Source: Curtobacterium sp. L6-1 (GTDB taxonomy: Bacteria; Actinomycetota; Actinomycetes; Actinomycetales; Microbacteriaceae). From it: 64,000 nucleotides of DNA. The notes below the pieces were generated by a model. The model saw only the letters and a program-made list of their open reading frames with translations. It had not been told where the DNA came from and did not search any database. The stretch is from contig NZ_CP076544.1 in assembly GCF_018885305.1 (NCBI RefSeq), positions 1,860,001 through 1,924,000 of the forward strand. The letters run 5' to 3'. Both the position numbers and the translations under genes were made by a program. This document shows positions 46,527 to 56,065 of the stretch, piece after piece. Positions within the stretch are counted from its first letter, which is position 1. Every line of letters begins with the position of its first letter.

Positions 46527-47582
46527 ATGACCACGACCCCGCCCCGCGGCTCCTCCGACGCCTTCGACCTGCGCGGCGTCCTGCTGTCCGGGTTCCTGCC
46601 GGCGACGCTCTTCGCGATCGGCGAGGGCGCCATCATCCCGATCATCCCGATCGCGGCGGACTCCCTCGGGGCGAGCCTGGCGATCGCCGGCTTCGTGGCC
46701 TCGCTCATCCTGGTCGGCGAGCTCATCGGCGACGTGCCCTCCGGTGTCGTCGTCGCGAAGATCGGCGAGCGGAACGCGATGATCGGCGCCGCGGTCGTGT
46801 CGGTCGTCGGCCTGCTCGTCTGCACCGCGGCCCCGAACCCGGTCGTGCTGGCCGTCGGCGTCTTCCTGGTGGGGCTCTCGACCGCGGTGTTCGCCCTCGC
46901 CCGGCACGCCTACATGACCACCGCGATCCCCCTGCGGATCCGCGCCCGCGCCCTGTCCAGCCTCGGCGGCGTCTTCCGCTTCGGCTACTTCGTGGGTCCG
47001 TTCCTCGCCGCCGGCGTCGTGCACCTCACCGGGACGACGCAGAGCGCGTTCTGGGTGCACGTCGTGTGCTGTCTCGCCGCCGCCGTGGTGCTCCTCGTCA
47101 TCCGCGACCCGGCGACCGGCGTGCGTGGTCTGCAGCGGCCGACCCGCGCCTCCCGTCCGGTCCCCGCACCCGCGGCGGAGGCGACCGGCGCGCTGCCCGG
47201 CGAGCAGTTCGTGCAGGCGGAGTCCGAAGGGCTCCTGCGCACCCTCCGCCAGCACCGGCAGGTCCTGGTGCGGCTGGGCAGCGGTGCCGCGCTCATCGGT
47301 GCGATGCGTGCCGGCCGTCAGGTGATCCTGCCGCTCTGGGCCGTGAGCGTCGGACTCGACGACTCCGCGGCCGCGCTCGTCATCGGCGTCGCAGGCGCGG
47401 TCGACTTCGCGCTGTTCTACACGAGCGGCTGGATCATGGACCGGTGGGGACGGCTCGCGAGCGCGCTCCCCTGCATGCTCGGCCTGAGCATCTGCTCCTT
47501 CCTGCTCGCCTGGAGCGGACACCTGGACGCCCGGGTCGGCTGGTTATTAGAGGTAGAGTTGATTTGTAAAGGAAAGAGTTAG
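46527..47582 (+). CDS. MFS transporter, truncated by the cytosine-free island
   Basis: Up to position 47540 this is a normal high-GC major facilitator gene encoding about 338 residues and ten predicted hydrophobic segments. [16 protein letters not shown] near residue 73 corresponds to the loop 2-3 motif, and [16 protein letters not shown] near 312 to its repeat in the second half. The next 14 codons come from A/G-rich sequence and end at a chance stop. A complete protein would need roughly 70 more residues (last two helices). The start overlaps the stop of a 6-codon mini-ORF (ATGA). Transported substrate unknown. Confidence 0.75.
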   Translation: MTTTPPRGSSDAFDLRGVLLSGFLPATLFAIGEGAIIPIIPIAADSLGASLAIAGFVASLILVGELIGDVPSGVVVAKIGERNAMIGAAVVSVVGLLVCTAAPNPVVLAVGVFLVGLSTAVFALARHAYMTTAIPLRIRARALSSLGGVFRFGYFVGPFLAAGVVHLTGTTQSAFWVHVVCCLAAAVVLLVIRDPATGVRGLQRPTRASRPVPAPAAEATGALPGEQFVQAESEGLLRTLRQHRQVLVRLGSGAALIGAMRAGRQVILPLWAVSVGLDDSAAALVIGVAGAVDFALFYTSGWIMDRWGRLASALPCMLGLSICSFLLAWSGHLDARVGWLLEVELICKGKS

Positions 47583-48055
47583 GAGTAGGATAAGGATTAA
47601 TTTTTAAAAAGAATTATAAAAAAGGAAATAAAGAGAAATGAAGAGAAGGAAGTATAAGTAAGAAGAGAAAGAAAAGAAGATGAGAAATTGATAAGAAGAA
47701 AAATGAAAGAATGAATGAGGATAAAGGTAAGAATGAAGATAGTAGAAAGGAAAGAAAGTAGGAATTAAAATAAAATAAAGAAAAAAAAAAAAAAGAAAAA
47801 AAGGGAGGGAAATTATAAGAAAGGTAGGAAGAGATGAGAAGAGAAAGGAGTAAGAAAGAGGAAAGAGTAGAATAAAAAAATATAGAAATATGGTTTATTT
47901 AAAAAATTTTGAAGTAGGAGAGTGGAAGGAAAGAATGAAATAAGATAAAATAGACAGATAAAAAAAAAAAATAGAAAGAGAATATCGAAAATCAGAAGAA
48001 AGTACTCCGAAAAAAAGAGTGATTTCAAAGAGATGAAAGAATAAAACGATCGGAA
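47541..48055. other. A/G-rich low-complexity island, cytosine-free for 414 nt
   Basis: The sequence changes abruptly at 47541 from about 70% GC to A-rich purine sequence. Positions 47541-47954 contain no C on the plus strand. Cytosines then return gradually and normal composition resumes near 48047. The stretch interrupts the MFS gene, has poly-A runs up to 14, and encodes nothing credible in any frame. It most likely represents degraded read or gap-fill sequence, though an alien insertion cannot be excluded. Confidence 0.9.
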
Positions 48056-48099
48056 AATCGTACCGGCTCTCCTCTCGCCCTCGTCCGACGACCGGAAGA

Positions 48100-48780
48100 A
48101 TGATGCACTCCGTCGCACTCGCCCTGATCCCCTGGCTGGATCCGCAGTACATCCTCGACCACTTCGGGGCGTTCGCCGTGCTCGTCGTCTGCGCGATCAT
48201 CTTCGCCGAGACGGGCCTGCTGATCGGCTTCATCTTCCCGGGCGACAGCCTGCTCGTCATCACGGGCCTGTTCGCCTTCGACCGCGGCGGCCAGATCGGC
48301 GGCATCCCGATCTGGGTCGTCGCCCTGATGATCGGCGCTGCGGCGTTCATCGGCGGCGAGCTGGGGTACTACATCGGCAAGAAGGCCGGTCCGCCGATCT
48401 TCGAGCGCAAGGACAGCGGCCTGTTCTCGAAGGCGAACGTCGACCGGACGAACGCGTTCTTCCACAAGTACGGCGCACTCGCGGTGATCATGGCCCGCTT
48501 CGTGCCGGTCGTGCGGACGTTCGCCCCGATCGCCGCCGGTGTCGGGCGGATGAACTACAAGAAGTACTCGCTCTACAACGCCGTCGGTGCCGTGGTGTGG
48601 GGCGTCGGGGTGACGTTCCTCGGGTACTTCCTCGGGTACATCCCCGCGGTGGCGTACATCGTCCGCAACTACATCGACGTGATCCTCCTGGCCGCCGTCG
48701 TCGTCACGGTGGTCCCGGCCGTCATCACGTACTTCCGCAACGCTCGCAAGGCCAAGCAGACCGAGCAGCAGCAGCCGTAG
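48100..48780 (+). CDS. DedA family membrane protein
   Basis: A 226-residue SNARE-associated/VTT-domain protein. FAETGLLIGFIFPGDSLLVITG near residues 39-60 (here in part), GGELGYYIGKKAG near 86-98 and ARFVPVVRTFAPIAAGVGRM near 131-150 are the family signatures, including the conserved Glu, Arg and amphipathic re-entrant segments. DedA proteins support membrane homeostasis and undecaprenyl- or phospholipid flipping. The start is ATG 48100 or ATG 48103, with GGAAGA upstream. Its promoter is hidden or lost in the A/G-rich island. Confidence 0.94.
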   Translation: MMHSVALALIPWLDPQYILDHFGAFAVLVVCAIIFAETGLLIGFIFPGDSLLVITGLFAFDRGGQIGGIPIWVVALMIGAAAFIGGELGYYIGKKAGPPIFERKDSGLFSKANVDRTNAFFHKYGALAVIMARFVPVVRTFAPIAAGVGRMNYKKYSLYNAVGAVVWGVGVTFLGYFLGYIPAVAYIVRNYIDVILLAAVVVTVVPAVITYFRNARKAKQTEQQQP

Positions 48781-48810
48781 CCCGAGGGCCGCGGAGCGTC
48801 GGGCCGCGAG

Positions 48811-48838
48811 GCCTCGGGCCTCGGGCCTCGGGCCTCGG
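48811..48838. repeat. 7-bp GCCTCGG tandem repeat
   Basis: Four perfect units between the dedA and rdgB stops; flanking GGGCCGCGG variants extend the tract. Confidence 0.9.
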
Positions 48839-48880
48839 GCCGCGGAGCCACGGCTGCGCCGAGGACCCGCGGCCGCGCCG

Positions 48881-49477
48881 CTACTCCGCTGCGCCCTCGA
48901 ACCACTCGCGGACGATCGGCGCGATCCCCCGGAACGCCTTCGACCGGTGGCTCAGCGCGTTCTTCTCCGCTCGGGTCAACTGCGCCGCCGACCCCTCGGC
49001 GTCGTCCGGCAGGAACACCGGGTCGTAGCCGTGCCCGCCGTCCCCGATCGGCTCCGTGCCGACCTCACCGTTCCAGACCGCCTCGAACACGTGCTCCGTG
49101 CCCGAGGGGGTCACGAACGCCGCCGCGCACACGAACGCCGCGGTGCGCTCGACCACGCCCTCCAGGTTCTGCAGCAGCAGCGCGATGTTGTCCGCGTCCA
49201 CCCGGGTGCCGGCGTACCGGGCGGAGTGGATGCCCGGCGCTCCGCCGAGCACGTCCACCGCGATGCCGGAGTCGTCGGCCAGGGCGGGCAGCCCGGTGTG
49301 CGCGACCGCGGCCCGGGCCTTGATGAGCGCGTTCGCCGCGTAGGTGTCGCCGTCCTCGACCGGCTCGGGGCCGTCGTACGCGACGAGCCCGACGCCGCCG
49401 AGGGCCTCGCCGAGGATCTCCCGCAGCTCGACGACCTTGCCCTGGTTGTGCGTCGCGAGGACGACCGTGCCGGTCAC
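48881..49477 (-). CDS. rdgB: non-canonical purine NTP pyrophosphatase
   Basis: A 198-residue RdgB/HAM1-type enzyme that hydrolyses ITP, dITP and XTP to monophosphates. [16 protein letters not shown] near residues 7-22, [20 protein letters not shown] near 67-86 with the catalytic Asp, and the C-terminal SHRSKAF are signatures. GTG 49477 overlaps the rph stop as GTGA; a longer reading would lie over rph. The rph-rdgB order is conserved in many bacteria. Confidence 0.95.
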   Translation of the reverse strand: MTGTVVLATHNQGKVVELREILGEALGGVGLVAYDGPEPVEDGDTYAANALIKARAAVAHTGLPALADDSGIAVDVLGGAPGIHSARYAGTRVDADNIALLLQNLEGVVERTAAFVCAAAFVTPSGTEHVFEAVWNGEVGTEPIGDGGHGYDPVFLPDDAEGSAAQLTRAEKNALSHRSKAFRGIAPIVREWFEGAAE

Positions 49478-50223
49478 GAGGACAGCCCCAGCACCTCGCG
49501 CTGAACGGCGGCGAGCGAGGCGTTGCCCGCGAGCCCGAGGTCGAGCAGCGCGTTCAGCTCGTCGCGGTCGAACGGCGCGTGCTCGGCGGTGCCCTGGACC
49601 TCGATGAACTTCCCCGACCCGGTGGTGACGATGTTCATGTCGGTGTCCGCGCGCGAGTCCTCCTCGTACGCCAGGTCGAGCATCGGCACGCCGCCGACGA
49701 TGCCGACCGAGATCGCCTGCACGCTGTCGGTCAGCGGCGTGGCCTTCTTCCCGATGAAGCCGCGCTCGCGCCCCCACTCGATCGCGTCCGCCATCGCCAC
49801 GTAGGCCCCGGTGATGGACGCAGTGCGGGTCCCGCCGTCGGCCTGCAGCACGTCGCAGTCGAGGACGAGGGTGTTCTCACCGAGGCCCTTCATGTCGACC
49901 ACGGCCCGGAGCGACCGACCGATGAGCCGGGAGATCTCGTGCGTGCGGCCGCCGACCTTGCCCTTGATCGACTCACGCTGCATGCGCTCGTTCGTGGACC
50001 GCGGCAGCATCGAGTACTCGGCGGTGACCCAGCCGGTGCCCTTGCCGGCCATCCAGCGCGGCACGCCGTTCGTGAACGAGGCGGTGCAGAGCACCTTCGT
50101 GTTGCCGAACGAGATGAGCGCGCTGCCCTCGGCCTGGGCGCTCCAGCCACGTTCGATGGTGACGGGTCGGTGGTCGGTGGTGGTGCGTCCGTCGGTGCGG
50201 ACGGTGCCGTCGGTGGCGTTCAT
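49474..50223 (-). CDS. rph: ribonuclease PH
   Basis: A 249-residue phosphorolytic 3'-5' exoribonuclease that trims tRNA 3' ends. [18 protein letters not shown] near residues 11-28, [15 protein letters not shown] near 36, [20 protein letters not shown] near 64-83 and [20 protein letters not shown] near 122-141 are family motifs. Length is normal for actinobacterial RNase PH. GAGAGGAA precedes the ATG. It is coupled to rdgB. Confidence 0.97.
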   Translation of the reverse strand: MNATDGTVRTDGRTTTDHRPVTIERGWSAQAEGSALISFGNTKVLCTASFTNGVPRWMAGKGTGWVTAEYSMLPRSTNERMQRESIKGKVGGRTHEISRLIGRSLRAVVDMKGLGENTLVLDCDVLQADGGTRTASITGAYVAMADAIEWGRERGFIGKKATPLTDSVQAISVGIVGGVPMLDLAYEEDSRADTDMNIVTTGSGKFIEVQGTAEHAPFDRDELNALLDLGLAGNASLAAVQREVLGLSS

Positions 50224-50304
50224 GTGTTCCTCTCGGTCCGGCCTGGAGGCTCGGTGCGGGTGGTCCGGTCGCCGTGCGCCCGCCGGGTTGCGGGCCGGGC
50301 GTGG

Positions 50305-51144
50305 TCAGCGCGGGGTGCGCGGGAGCGTGATGGTGCCGGTCTCGAGGTGCCCGACCGTCGCGACCTCGGGCCCGAGGAACCGGCGGGCGAGCCGCACGAA
50401 GCCGGCCTCGTCCGCGCCGGTGGCCTCGAACGAGTAGCTCGGCGGCTCGGTGCCGGTGCGCTCGAGCCCGTGCTCGACCAGGCGCCGGTAGACGTCGTTC
50501 GCGGTCTCCTCGGCGCTCGAGACGAGCGTGACGTCCGGGCCCATGACGTACTGGATCGCGGCGGACATGAGCGGGTAGTGCGTGCAGCCGAGCACGAGGG
50601 TGTCGACCCCGGCGTCGCGGACCGGGGCCAGGTAGCCGGCCGCCACCTCGCGCAGGCGTGCGGAGGACGTGTCGCCTGCCTCGACGAACTCGACGAAGCG
50701 CGGGCAGGCCGCCGTCGTGAGGGTGACGTCGGCGGCGACGGCGAAGGCGTCCTCGTAGGCACGGGACGCGATGGTGCCGACGGTGCCGATCACTCCGATC
50801 CGGCCGGTGCGCGTCTGCTTGACGGCGGCGCGGGCCGCGGGCTGGATGACCTCGACCACGGGGATGCCGTACGCCTGCTCGTACCGTTCGCGGGCGTCCC
50901 GCAGCACGGCGGACGACGCCGTGTTGCACGCGATCACGAGTGCCTTGACCCCCTGGTCGACCAGGTCGTCCATCACCTGGAGCGCGTACCGCCGGACGTC
51001 GGCGATCGGCTTCGGACCGTACGGCGAGTGCAGGGTGTCCCCGACGTAGCGGATGCTCTCGCGCGGCAGCTGGTCGATGATCGCCCGGGCCACCGTCAGC
51101 CCGCCGACGCCGCTGTCGAAGACTCCGATCGGTGCATCCGTCAC
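50305..51144 (-). CDS. murI: glutamate racemase
   Basis: A 279-residue cofactor-independent racemase that makes D-glutamate for peptidoglycan. The two catalytic cysteines are in [11 protein letters not shown] near residue 73 and LGCTHYPLM near 187. [14 protein letters not shown] near 5 and [11 protein letters not shown] near 36 are also diagnostic. GTG 51144 is chosen because TACGCT ends exactly 7 nt upstream. It is divergent from pncB. Confidence 0.97.
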   Translation of the reverse strand: MTDAPIGVFDSGVGGLTVARAIIDQLPRESIRYVGDTLHSPYGPKPIADVRRYALQVMDDLVDQGVKALVIACNTASSAVLRDARERYEQAYGIPVVEVIQPAARAAVKQTRTGRIGVIGTVGTIASRAYEDAFAVAADVTLTTAACPRFVEFVEAGDTSSARLREVAAGYLAPVRDAGVDTLVLGCTHYPLMSAAIQYVMGPDVTLVSSAEETANDVYRRLVEHGLERTGTEPPSYSFEATGADEAGFVRLARRFLGPEVATVGHLETGTITLPRTPR

Positions 51145-51151
51145 GGTGACC

Positions 51152-51157
51152 AGCGTA
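51152..51157 (-). promoter_or_regulatory. murI -10, leaderless spacing
   Basis: TACGCT on the minus strand, 7 nt before GTG 51144; the same hexamer and spacing precede the DUF3097 gene. Confidence 0.6.
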
Positions 51158-51248
51158 CCGACGCACGCCGACCCGCCGTCGCGTTCCGTGCCTCCCGGCC
51201 GGACGCGTGTCGGTCGACGCGATCCGGACCGGCGGACGCGGTCCTGGC

Positions 51249-51254
51249 TAGGGT
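51249..51254 (+). promoter_or_regulatory. pncB -10, leaderless spacing
   Basis: TAGGGT ends exactly 7 nt before the GTG at 51262. Confidence 0.6.
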
Positions 51255-51261
51255 CGGTGGG

Positions 51262-52548
51262 GTGACCACCGCGCTCCTGACGGACCAGTACGAACTCACC
51301 ATGGTCGACGCCGCCCTCAAGGACGGCACCGCCGACCGCCGCTGCGTCTTCGAGGTCTTCGCCCGGCGGCTGCCGGACGGGCGTCGGTACGGCGTCGCGG
51401 CCGGGCTCGGCCGGTTCCTCACCCAGCTGACCGAGTTCCGGTTCGGGGACGACGAGATCGGGTTCCTGCGCGACCGCCGCGTCATCGACGAGGGCACCGC
51501 GCGCTGGCTCGCCGACTACCGGTTCACCGGCGACGTGCGGGCGTACCGCGAGGGCGAGGTGTTCTTCCCGAACTCCCCCGTGCTGCAGATCGAGGGCACG
51601 TTCGCCGAGGCCGTCATGCTCGAGACCCTGGCGCTCAGCGTGTTCAACGCCGACTCTGCGATCGCCTCGGCCGCGGCCCGCATGGTGTCCGCCGCCGACC
51701 GACGCCCGCTCGCCGAGATGGGCTCCCGCCGGACCGGCGAGTGGAACGCCGTCGCCGCCGCTCGTGCCGCCTACATCGCCGGCTTCGGCGCGACGAGCAA
51801 CCTGGAGGCCGGGCGCACCTGGGGCATCCCCACGATGGGCACCGCCGCCCACGCCTTCACGCTCCTGCACGACACCGAGGAAGCCGCGTTCCGCTCGCAG
51901 ATCGACGCCCTCGGCACCGGCACGACGCTGCTCGTCGACACCTACGACATCGAGGCCGCCGTCGACACCGCCGTCCGGTTGACCGACGGGAAGCTCGGTG
52001 CGGTCCGCATCGACAGCGGCGACCTGCCCTCGGTCGTCGCGAGCGTCCGCGCCCAGCTCGACCGCCTCGGGGCGACCGGCACGAAGATCACCGTGACGAA
52101 CGACCTGGATGAGTACACGATCGCCGCGCTCCGTGCCGCGCCCGTCGACTCGTACGGCGTCGGCACGTCGGTGGTGTCCGGCTCCGGGCACCCGGCTGCG
52201 GGCATGGTGTTCAAGCTCGTCGCGCACCACTCTCCGGCGGGCGACTGGGTGCCGGTGGCGAAGAAGTCCGCCGACAAAGCGTCGACCGGGGGCCGCAAGG
52301 AGGCCGGACGGCGGCTCCGCAACGGCATCGCGACGGCCGAGGTCGTGCTCACCTCGGGGTCGGTCGGGCCCGACGAGCGGGACCTGCTGGTCCCGGTCGT
52401 CACGCACGGCGAGGTCGATCCGGCGTTCCTCGGCGCTGCCGGGGTGGAGGCCGCGCGGGCACACCACAAGCGGGCGAAGGCCGAGCTGCCGGCCGATGCC
52501 GAGCGCATCGGGCGGGGCGACCCGGCGATCCCGACCCTCGTCATCTGA
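51262..52548 (+). CDS. pncB: nicotinate phosphoribosyltransferase
   Basis: A 428-residue enzyme that couples ATP hydrolysis to formation of nicotinate mononucleotide in NAD salvage. [15 protein letters not shown] near residues 5-19 is the family start; [20 protein letters not shown] near 154, [12 protein letters not shown] near 194-205 with the phosphorylated His, LVDTYD near 224 and [11 protein letters not shown] near 249 follow. Length is typical. GTG 51262 is fixed by the promoter spacing. The gene stands alone between murI and DUF3039. Confidence 0.95.
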   Translation: MTTALLTDQYELTMVDAALKDGTADRRCVFEVFARRLPDGRRYGVAAGLGRFLTQLTEFRFGDDEIGFLRDRRVIDEGTARWLADYRFTGDVRAYREGEVFFPNSPVLQIEGTFAEAVMLETLALSVFNADSAIASAAARMVSAADRRPLAEMGSRRTGEWNAVAAARAAYIAGFGATSNLEAGRTWGIPTMGTAAHAFTLLHDTEEAAFRSQIDALGTGTTLLVDTYDIEAAVDTAVRLTDGKLGAVRIDSGDLPSVVASVRAQLDRLGATGTKITVTNDLDEYTIAALRAAPVDSYGVGTSVVSGSGHPAAGMVFKLVAHHSPAGDWVPVAKKSADKASTGGRKEAGRRLRNGIATAEVVLTSGSVGPDERDLLVPVVTHGEVDPAFLGAAGVEAARAHHKRAKAELPADAERIGRGDPAIPTLVI

Positions 52549-52608
52549 TCGGAGGGCGTCGGTCGGGGCGTCGCGTGCCGGGCGGCCGGGCTGCCGTCGG
52601 ACCGGGGT

Positions 52609-52872
52609 CTACTCGGACTTCATCTTCTCGTAGATCTTCTTGCAGTCCGGGCAGACCGGGAACTTCTCGGGGTCGCGACCCGGGATCCACTTCTTGCCGC
52701 ACAGGGCCTTGACGGCCTTGCCGGTCAGGGCGGACTCGAGGATCTTGTCCTTCTTGACGTAGTGCGAGAAGCGCTCGTGGTCGCCGGGCTCGATCGCCTC
52801 TTCCTCGAGGAGCTTCTCGAGTTCGCGGTCCATCACGTCGAGGCCGCCACCACCGGGTTCCGTCGTGCTCAT
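52609..52872 (-). CDS. DUF3039 family protein
   Basis: An 87-residue soluble protein of the actinobacterial DUF3039 family, function unknown. A helical N-terminal half (LDVMDRELEKLLEEEAIEPG in part) with HERFSHYVKK precedes a small metal-binding-like segment: ALCGKKWIPGRDPEKFPVCP with a following CKK gives one Cys, then CPDC, spaced like a zinc ribbon. ATG 52872 is selected because TACGCT lies 6 nt upstream; a longer frame would add 17 low-complexity residues. It runs convergent with pncB. Confidence 0.85.
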   Translation of the reverse strand: MSTTEPGGGGLDVMDRELEKLLEEEAIEPGDHERFSHYVKKDKILESALTGKAVKALCGKKWIPGRDPEKFPVCPDCKKIYEKMKSE

Positions 52873-52878
52873 GACACC

Positions 52879-52884
52879 AGCGTA
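52879..52884 (-). promoter_or_regulatory. DUF3039 gene -10, leaderless spacing
   Basis: TACGCT on the minus strand, 6 nt before the ATG. Confidence 0.55.
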
Positions 52885-52999
52885 CGTCGCCGGCCCGCGT
52901 CCCGCTGCCGTCCCGGTCCGCACCGGCCCGGGCGGTCACGCTGCGCGGCGGTGAGGAGGTCCTCGTCGGTCGCGCCGCGCAGCGGCGAGGCGGTCCTCG

Positions 53000-54565
53000 T
53001 CAGTTGCGTTGCGCGGCGGCGAGGAGGTCCGGGCCGCGTCGGTCGAACACCAGGCCGCCGACGACGACACCGAGCACGAGCACGGCCACGCCGACGCCGG
53101 CGCCGATCCAGAGCGTCGTCCACGCGTCGCCGCCGTCGATCATCGTCCGCACCGCCGACCACACGGCCGGCACCGTGCACGCGAGCGTGCCGAGGACGGT
53201 CAGCGTCTGGGCGACCGTCGCCGTCGCCCCCGCGGCCTGCGGCTGCTGGAACGAGTGGTCGCCCGGTCGGACCGTCGGGTAGGGCAGGACGACCGACACG
53301 ATGCTGGACAGGCCGAGCCCGCCGAGCAGGGCGCTCACCGAGACCCCGAGGAGCAGCGGGAAGACCGCCTGGTCGCCGTACAGCCAGGCGGACAGCGCCG
53401 CACCGGCGACGAGCAGCGGGACGCCGACGACGATGAGCGGCACGAGACGACCGAGGCGGTCCGTCCACCCGGGCGCCCCGGACGCGACGTGCAGCCACAC
53501 CGCGGTGTTGTCGTACGAGACGTCGTTGTGCGGCAGGAACCCGGCGATCAGCGCCATGAACGGCAGCGGCACGAGCGCCGTCCACGCCCACGGCACCCCC
53601 GCGACGCCGAGCGGCAGCGCGACGAGCGGCACGAACGCCAGGATGAGGTACGAGGCCCGGTAGCGCGGGTCGCGCGCCCAGTACGTCAGGGCGCGCGCGG
53701 CGACCGCACCGAACGGCGTCGCGCCGAGTCGGTCGAACCAGCCGAGCGAGCGGCGCTGACGGGTGCGGGCGCCGTCCGGGAGGCGCACGAGGAGCGTCCC
53801 GACGAGGGCCCACCAGGCAAGTGCGAGCAGCGCCACGACGACGAGGGCCACGAGCAGCGTGCCGACCGCGGCACCGGCGTTCCCGGCTGCGGCCTGCGCC
53901 GGGACGGCCCAGGCCGCACCCCACGGCGTCCAGCCCGCGACGTCGGCGATCCGCTGCAGACGGGCGTCGGACAGGTCGGTGCCGGCCGGACGGAGCAGGA
54001 GCGGCACGGTCACGACGACCAGCACCACCACGACGGCGACGACGTACCAGGCGACCTGTCGGACGCGGTGCCGGCCGAACAACCACGCGCCGACCGTGCT
54101 GGCGACGCGGAGGAGCAGGGCGGCGGTGGCGAGCGCCAGGACCGCGGCGAGCACCCCGAGCAGGGCGGTCCCGGCACCACGGCTCCAGGTCACGACCTGC
54201 GCGACGGCGAGCACCGCCACCGCGACCACCGGGACGCCGAGCAGCCCGGCCAGGCCGAGGCCGACGACGAGGTCCCGCCGGCTGATGCCGAACGTGGCGA
54301 ACCGCCGCGGGTCGAGGGGGTCGGCGACGCCCACCGCGAGCGGCACGAACGTGCAGCCGAGCGCGACCGCGGTGCCGACGAGCACGACGACCGTGCGCGC
54401 CACGGCCGGGTCCGCGGTGCGGAGGTCGACGAAGACGGACGCCACCCAGACGGCGACGACGAGTGCGGCGAGGCTGCCGACCACCACGGCCGCGGTCCGG
54501 CGGGTCCCACCGCGGACCTCGCCGGCGAGCAGGTCGGCCCTCAGCCGGAGAAGCTGTGCAACCAT
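53000..54565 (-). CDS. ABC exporter permease with about 12 membrane segments
   Basis: A 521-residue, strongly hydrophobic protein with about twelve predicted membrane helices. It begins MVAQLLRLRADLLAGEVRGG, an amphipathic entry seen in ABC-2 type actinobacterial exporter subunits; the middle has a cytoplasmic loop ALTYWARDPRYRASYLILAF typical of such permeases. ATG 54565 lies 25 nt inside the 3' end of the ATPase gene, so the pair is translationally linked. It should form an exporter with that ATPase; substrate unknown. The GTG/ATG alternatives further upstream would overlap the ATPase domain. Confidence 0.78.
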   Translation of the reverse strand: MVAQLLRLRADLLAGEVRGGTRRTAAVVVGSLAALVVAVWVASVFVDLRTADPAVARTVVVLVGTAVALGCTFVPLAVGVADPLDPRRFATFGISRRDLVVGLGLAGLLGVPVVAVAVLAVAQVVTWSRGAGTALLGVLAAVLALATAALLLRVASTVGAWLFGRHRVRQVAWYVVAVVVVLVVVTVPLLLRPAGTDLSDARLQRIADVAGWTPWGAAWAVPAQAAAGNAGAAVGTLLVALVVVALLALAWWALVGTLLVRLPDGARTRQRRSLGWFDRLGATPFGAVAARALTYWARDPRYRASYLILAFVPLVALPLGVAGVPWAWTALVPLPFMALIAGFLPHNDVSYDNTAVWLHVASGAPGWTDRLGRLVPLIVVGVPLLVAGAALSAWLYGDQAVFPLLLGVSVSALLGGLGLSSIVSVVLPYPTVRPGDHSFQQPQAAGATATVAQTLTVLGTLACTVPAVWSAVRTMIDGGDAWTTLWIGAGVGVAVLVLGVVVGGLVFDRRGPDLLAAAQRN

Positions 54566-55740
54566 TCCATGCTCTCCGTGACGGGGCGACCGCCGGCGAG
54601 TTCGACGAACGTGTCCTCGAGCGAGCGGCGACCGCGCACCTGCGCCATCGTGCCGGCCGCCAGGACCTTGCCGCCGACGACGATCGCCACGGAGTCGCAC
54701 GTGCGCTGGACCAGTTCCATCGAGTGGCTGGAGAGCACGACGGTGCCACCGCCCTGGGTGTAGCGCCGCAGGATGTCGGTGATGGTCGTCGCGCTGACCG
54801 GGTCGACGGACTCGAACGGTTCGTCGAGCACGAGAACGCGCGGCGAGTGGATCAGGGTGGCGGCGAGGGCGATCTTCTTCGCCATGCCCACCGAGTAGTC
54901 GGCGACCGGTCGGCCGAGGGCGTCGCCGAGGCCGAAGGCGTCGGCGAGGTCGGCGCTGCGGCTGCGCGCGGTGGCGCCGTCGAGGCCGCGGAGGGTCGCC
55001 GAGTAGAAGAGCATCTGCGCACCGGTGAGCCGGTCGAACAGGCGGAGGCGGTCGGGCAGCACGCCCATCGCGCGCTTGGCGGCCGTGGGGTCGGCCCACA
55101 CGTCGTGGTCGAGCACCGTCACGGTGCCGGCGTCCGGACGCAGGAGGCCAGTGAGGACCGAGAGCGTCGTGGTCTTGCCCGCGCCGTTCGGGCCGACGAC
55201 GCCGAAGATCGAGCCCTTGCGGATCTCGAGGTCGACGTCGTCCACCGCGAGGGTCTGGCCGTACCGCTTGACGAGGCCCTCGGCGCGGAGCACGACGGGC
55301 TGCTGCGGCACGTTCGGTCGTGTCGACGGCCGCTTCGTGGACGGAGCCGGCGTGGCGGAGCCGCCCTGGGCCTCCTGGCCGCGCCCCTCGTCGTCACGGG
55401 TCGCCTGCGTGGCCTGGGCTGCCGCGCCCTGGGCCGCCGCGCCCTGGGGGCGGGTCGCCCGTCCCGAGCGCTTCTTGCCCTTCTTGCCCGGTCGCGGCGT
55501 GGCGTCCGGCGTGGCGGGCGCCACGAGGACGTCCGTCACCGTCCCGTCCGTCGCCGACCCGGTCGTGTCGTCCGTCATGTCGTCACCCGCGGGCACGCCG
55601 TGCGCGCCCGTGTCCCCCGTGTCGTCGTGGTCGCCGCCGCCCGGCCCCGGGGCAGCGGTCGCGTCGTCGTCCGCGTCGGCCGTCCACGTGGCGTCCGACG
55701 TGCTGTACACGTCGTCGTCTCCCGCTGTTCCTGCCGACAC
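54541..55740 (-). CDS. ABC transporter ATP-binding protein with long disordered N-terminus
   Basis: A 399-residue ATPase. The first 145 or so residues are acidic (Asp/Thr/Gly), then basic (PGKKGKKRSGR) and Ala/Gln-rich, with no fold evident. The ATPase follows: Walker A GPNGAGKTT near residue 181, signature written YSVGMAKKIALA near 281 in place of LSGGQ, and Walker B VLVLDEPFESVD near 299. H-loop SSHS follows near 330. GTG 55740 is chosen because TACGGT sits exactly 7 nt upstream; ATG 55857 would add 39 residues. It drives the downstream permease. Confidence 0.88.
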   Translation of the reverse strand: MSAGTAGDDDVYSTSDATWTADADDDATAAPGPGGGDHDDTGDTGAHGVPAGDDMTDDTTGSATDGTVTDVLVAPATPDATPRPGKKGKKRSGRATRPQGAAAQGAAAQATQATRDDEGRGQEAQGGSATPAPSTKRPSTRPNVPQQPVVLRAEGLVKRYGQTLAVDDVDLEIRKGSIFGVVGPNGAGKTTTLSVLTGLLRPDAGTVTVLDHDVWADPTAAKRAMGVLPDRLRLFDRLTGAQMLFYSATLRGLDGATARSRSADLADAFGLGDALGRPVADYSVGMAKKIALAATLIHSPRVLVLDEPFESVDPVSATTITDILRRYTQGGGTVVLSSHSMELVQRTCDSVAIVVGGKVLAAGTMAQVRGRRSLEDTFVELAGGRPVTESMEWLHSFSG

Positions 55741-55747
55741 GAGCCCA

Positions 55748-55753
55748 ACCGTA
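55748..55753 (-). promoter_or_regulatory. ABC ATPase gene -10, leaderless spacing
   Basis: TACGGT on the minus strand, 7 nt before GTG 55740. Confidence 0.55.
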
Positions 55754-55847
55754 CCAACGGTTCCGACCGCTCGCTGGGCTGCGTCGGGCTCGGTCACGAT
55801 ATGAACACGATGCCTCGCGGGCCGTACCCCGGAGGCCACTCGTTCCG

Positions 55848-55853
55848 TATCAT
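55848..55853 (+). promoter_or_regulatory. possible -10 of glycopolymer cluster, long leader
   Basis: TATCAT lies about 212 nt before the nucleotidyltransferase ATG. The leader contains several short GC-rich inverted repeats (for example GGAGCGCGTGTCGCTCC at 55925-55941). The 325-nt gap 55741-56065 holds no gene that I can support. Confidence 0.4.
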
Positions 55854-56065
55854 TCACCGGGACACGACGCAGTGTTCACCACTCGGAAACCTGCCCGCAC
55901 CGCGCGGGGCGGTCGCCGGTCGGAGCGCGTGTCGCTCCGGTCCACGCGGCTTCTCGGCGAACTCGAACCGGCGCCGAGCAGACTCGAAGAGTCCACCCCC
56001 GCATCACGCGGAGCGCCCGCCCGGGCAGTTCCCGTCGGCGCCGGTGGACACCGGAAGGGACAAGC

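Noticed and set aside
46527..48099. Mobile element insertion disrupting the MFS gene
   Set aside because: No terminal inverted repeats, no target duplication and no transposase-like frame in the A/G-rich stretch.
47813..48118. Open frame on the minus strand of about 100 Phe/Leu/Ser-rich residues
   Set aside because: It lies almost entirely in the cytosine-free island; composition follows the base bias and no family pattern is seen.
48811..48838. Terminator of dedA or rdgB
   Set aside because: The GCCTCGG units are direct repeats and do not form a clear stem of their own.
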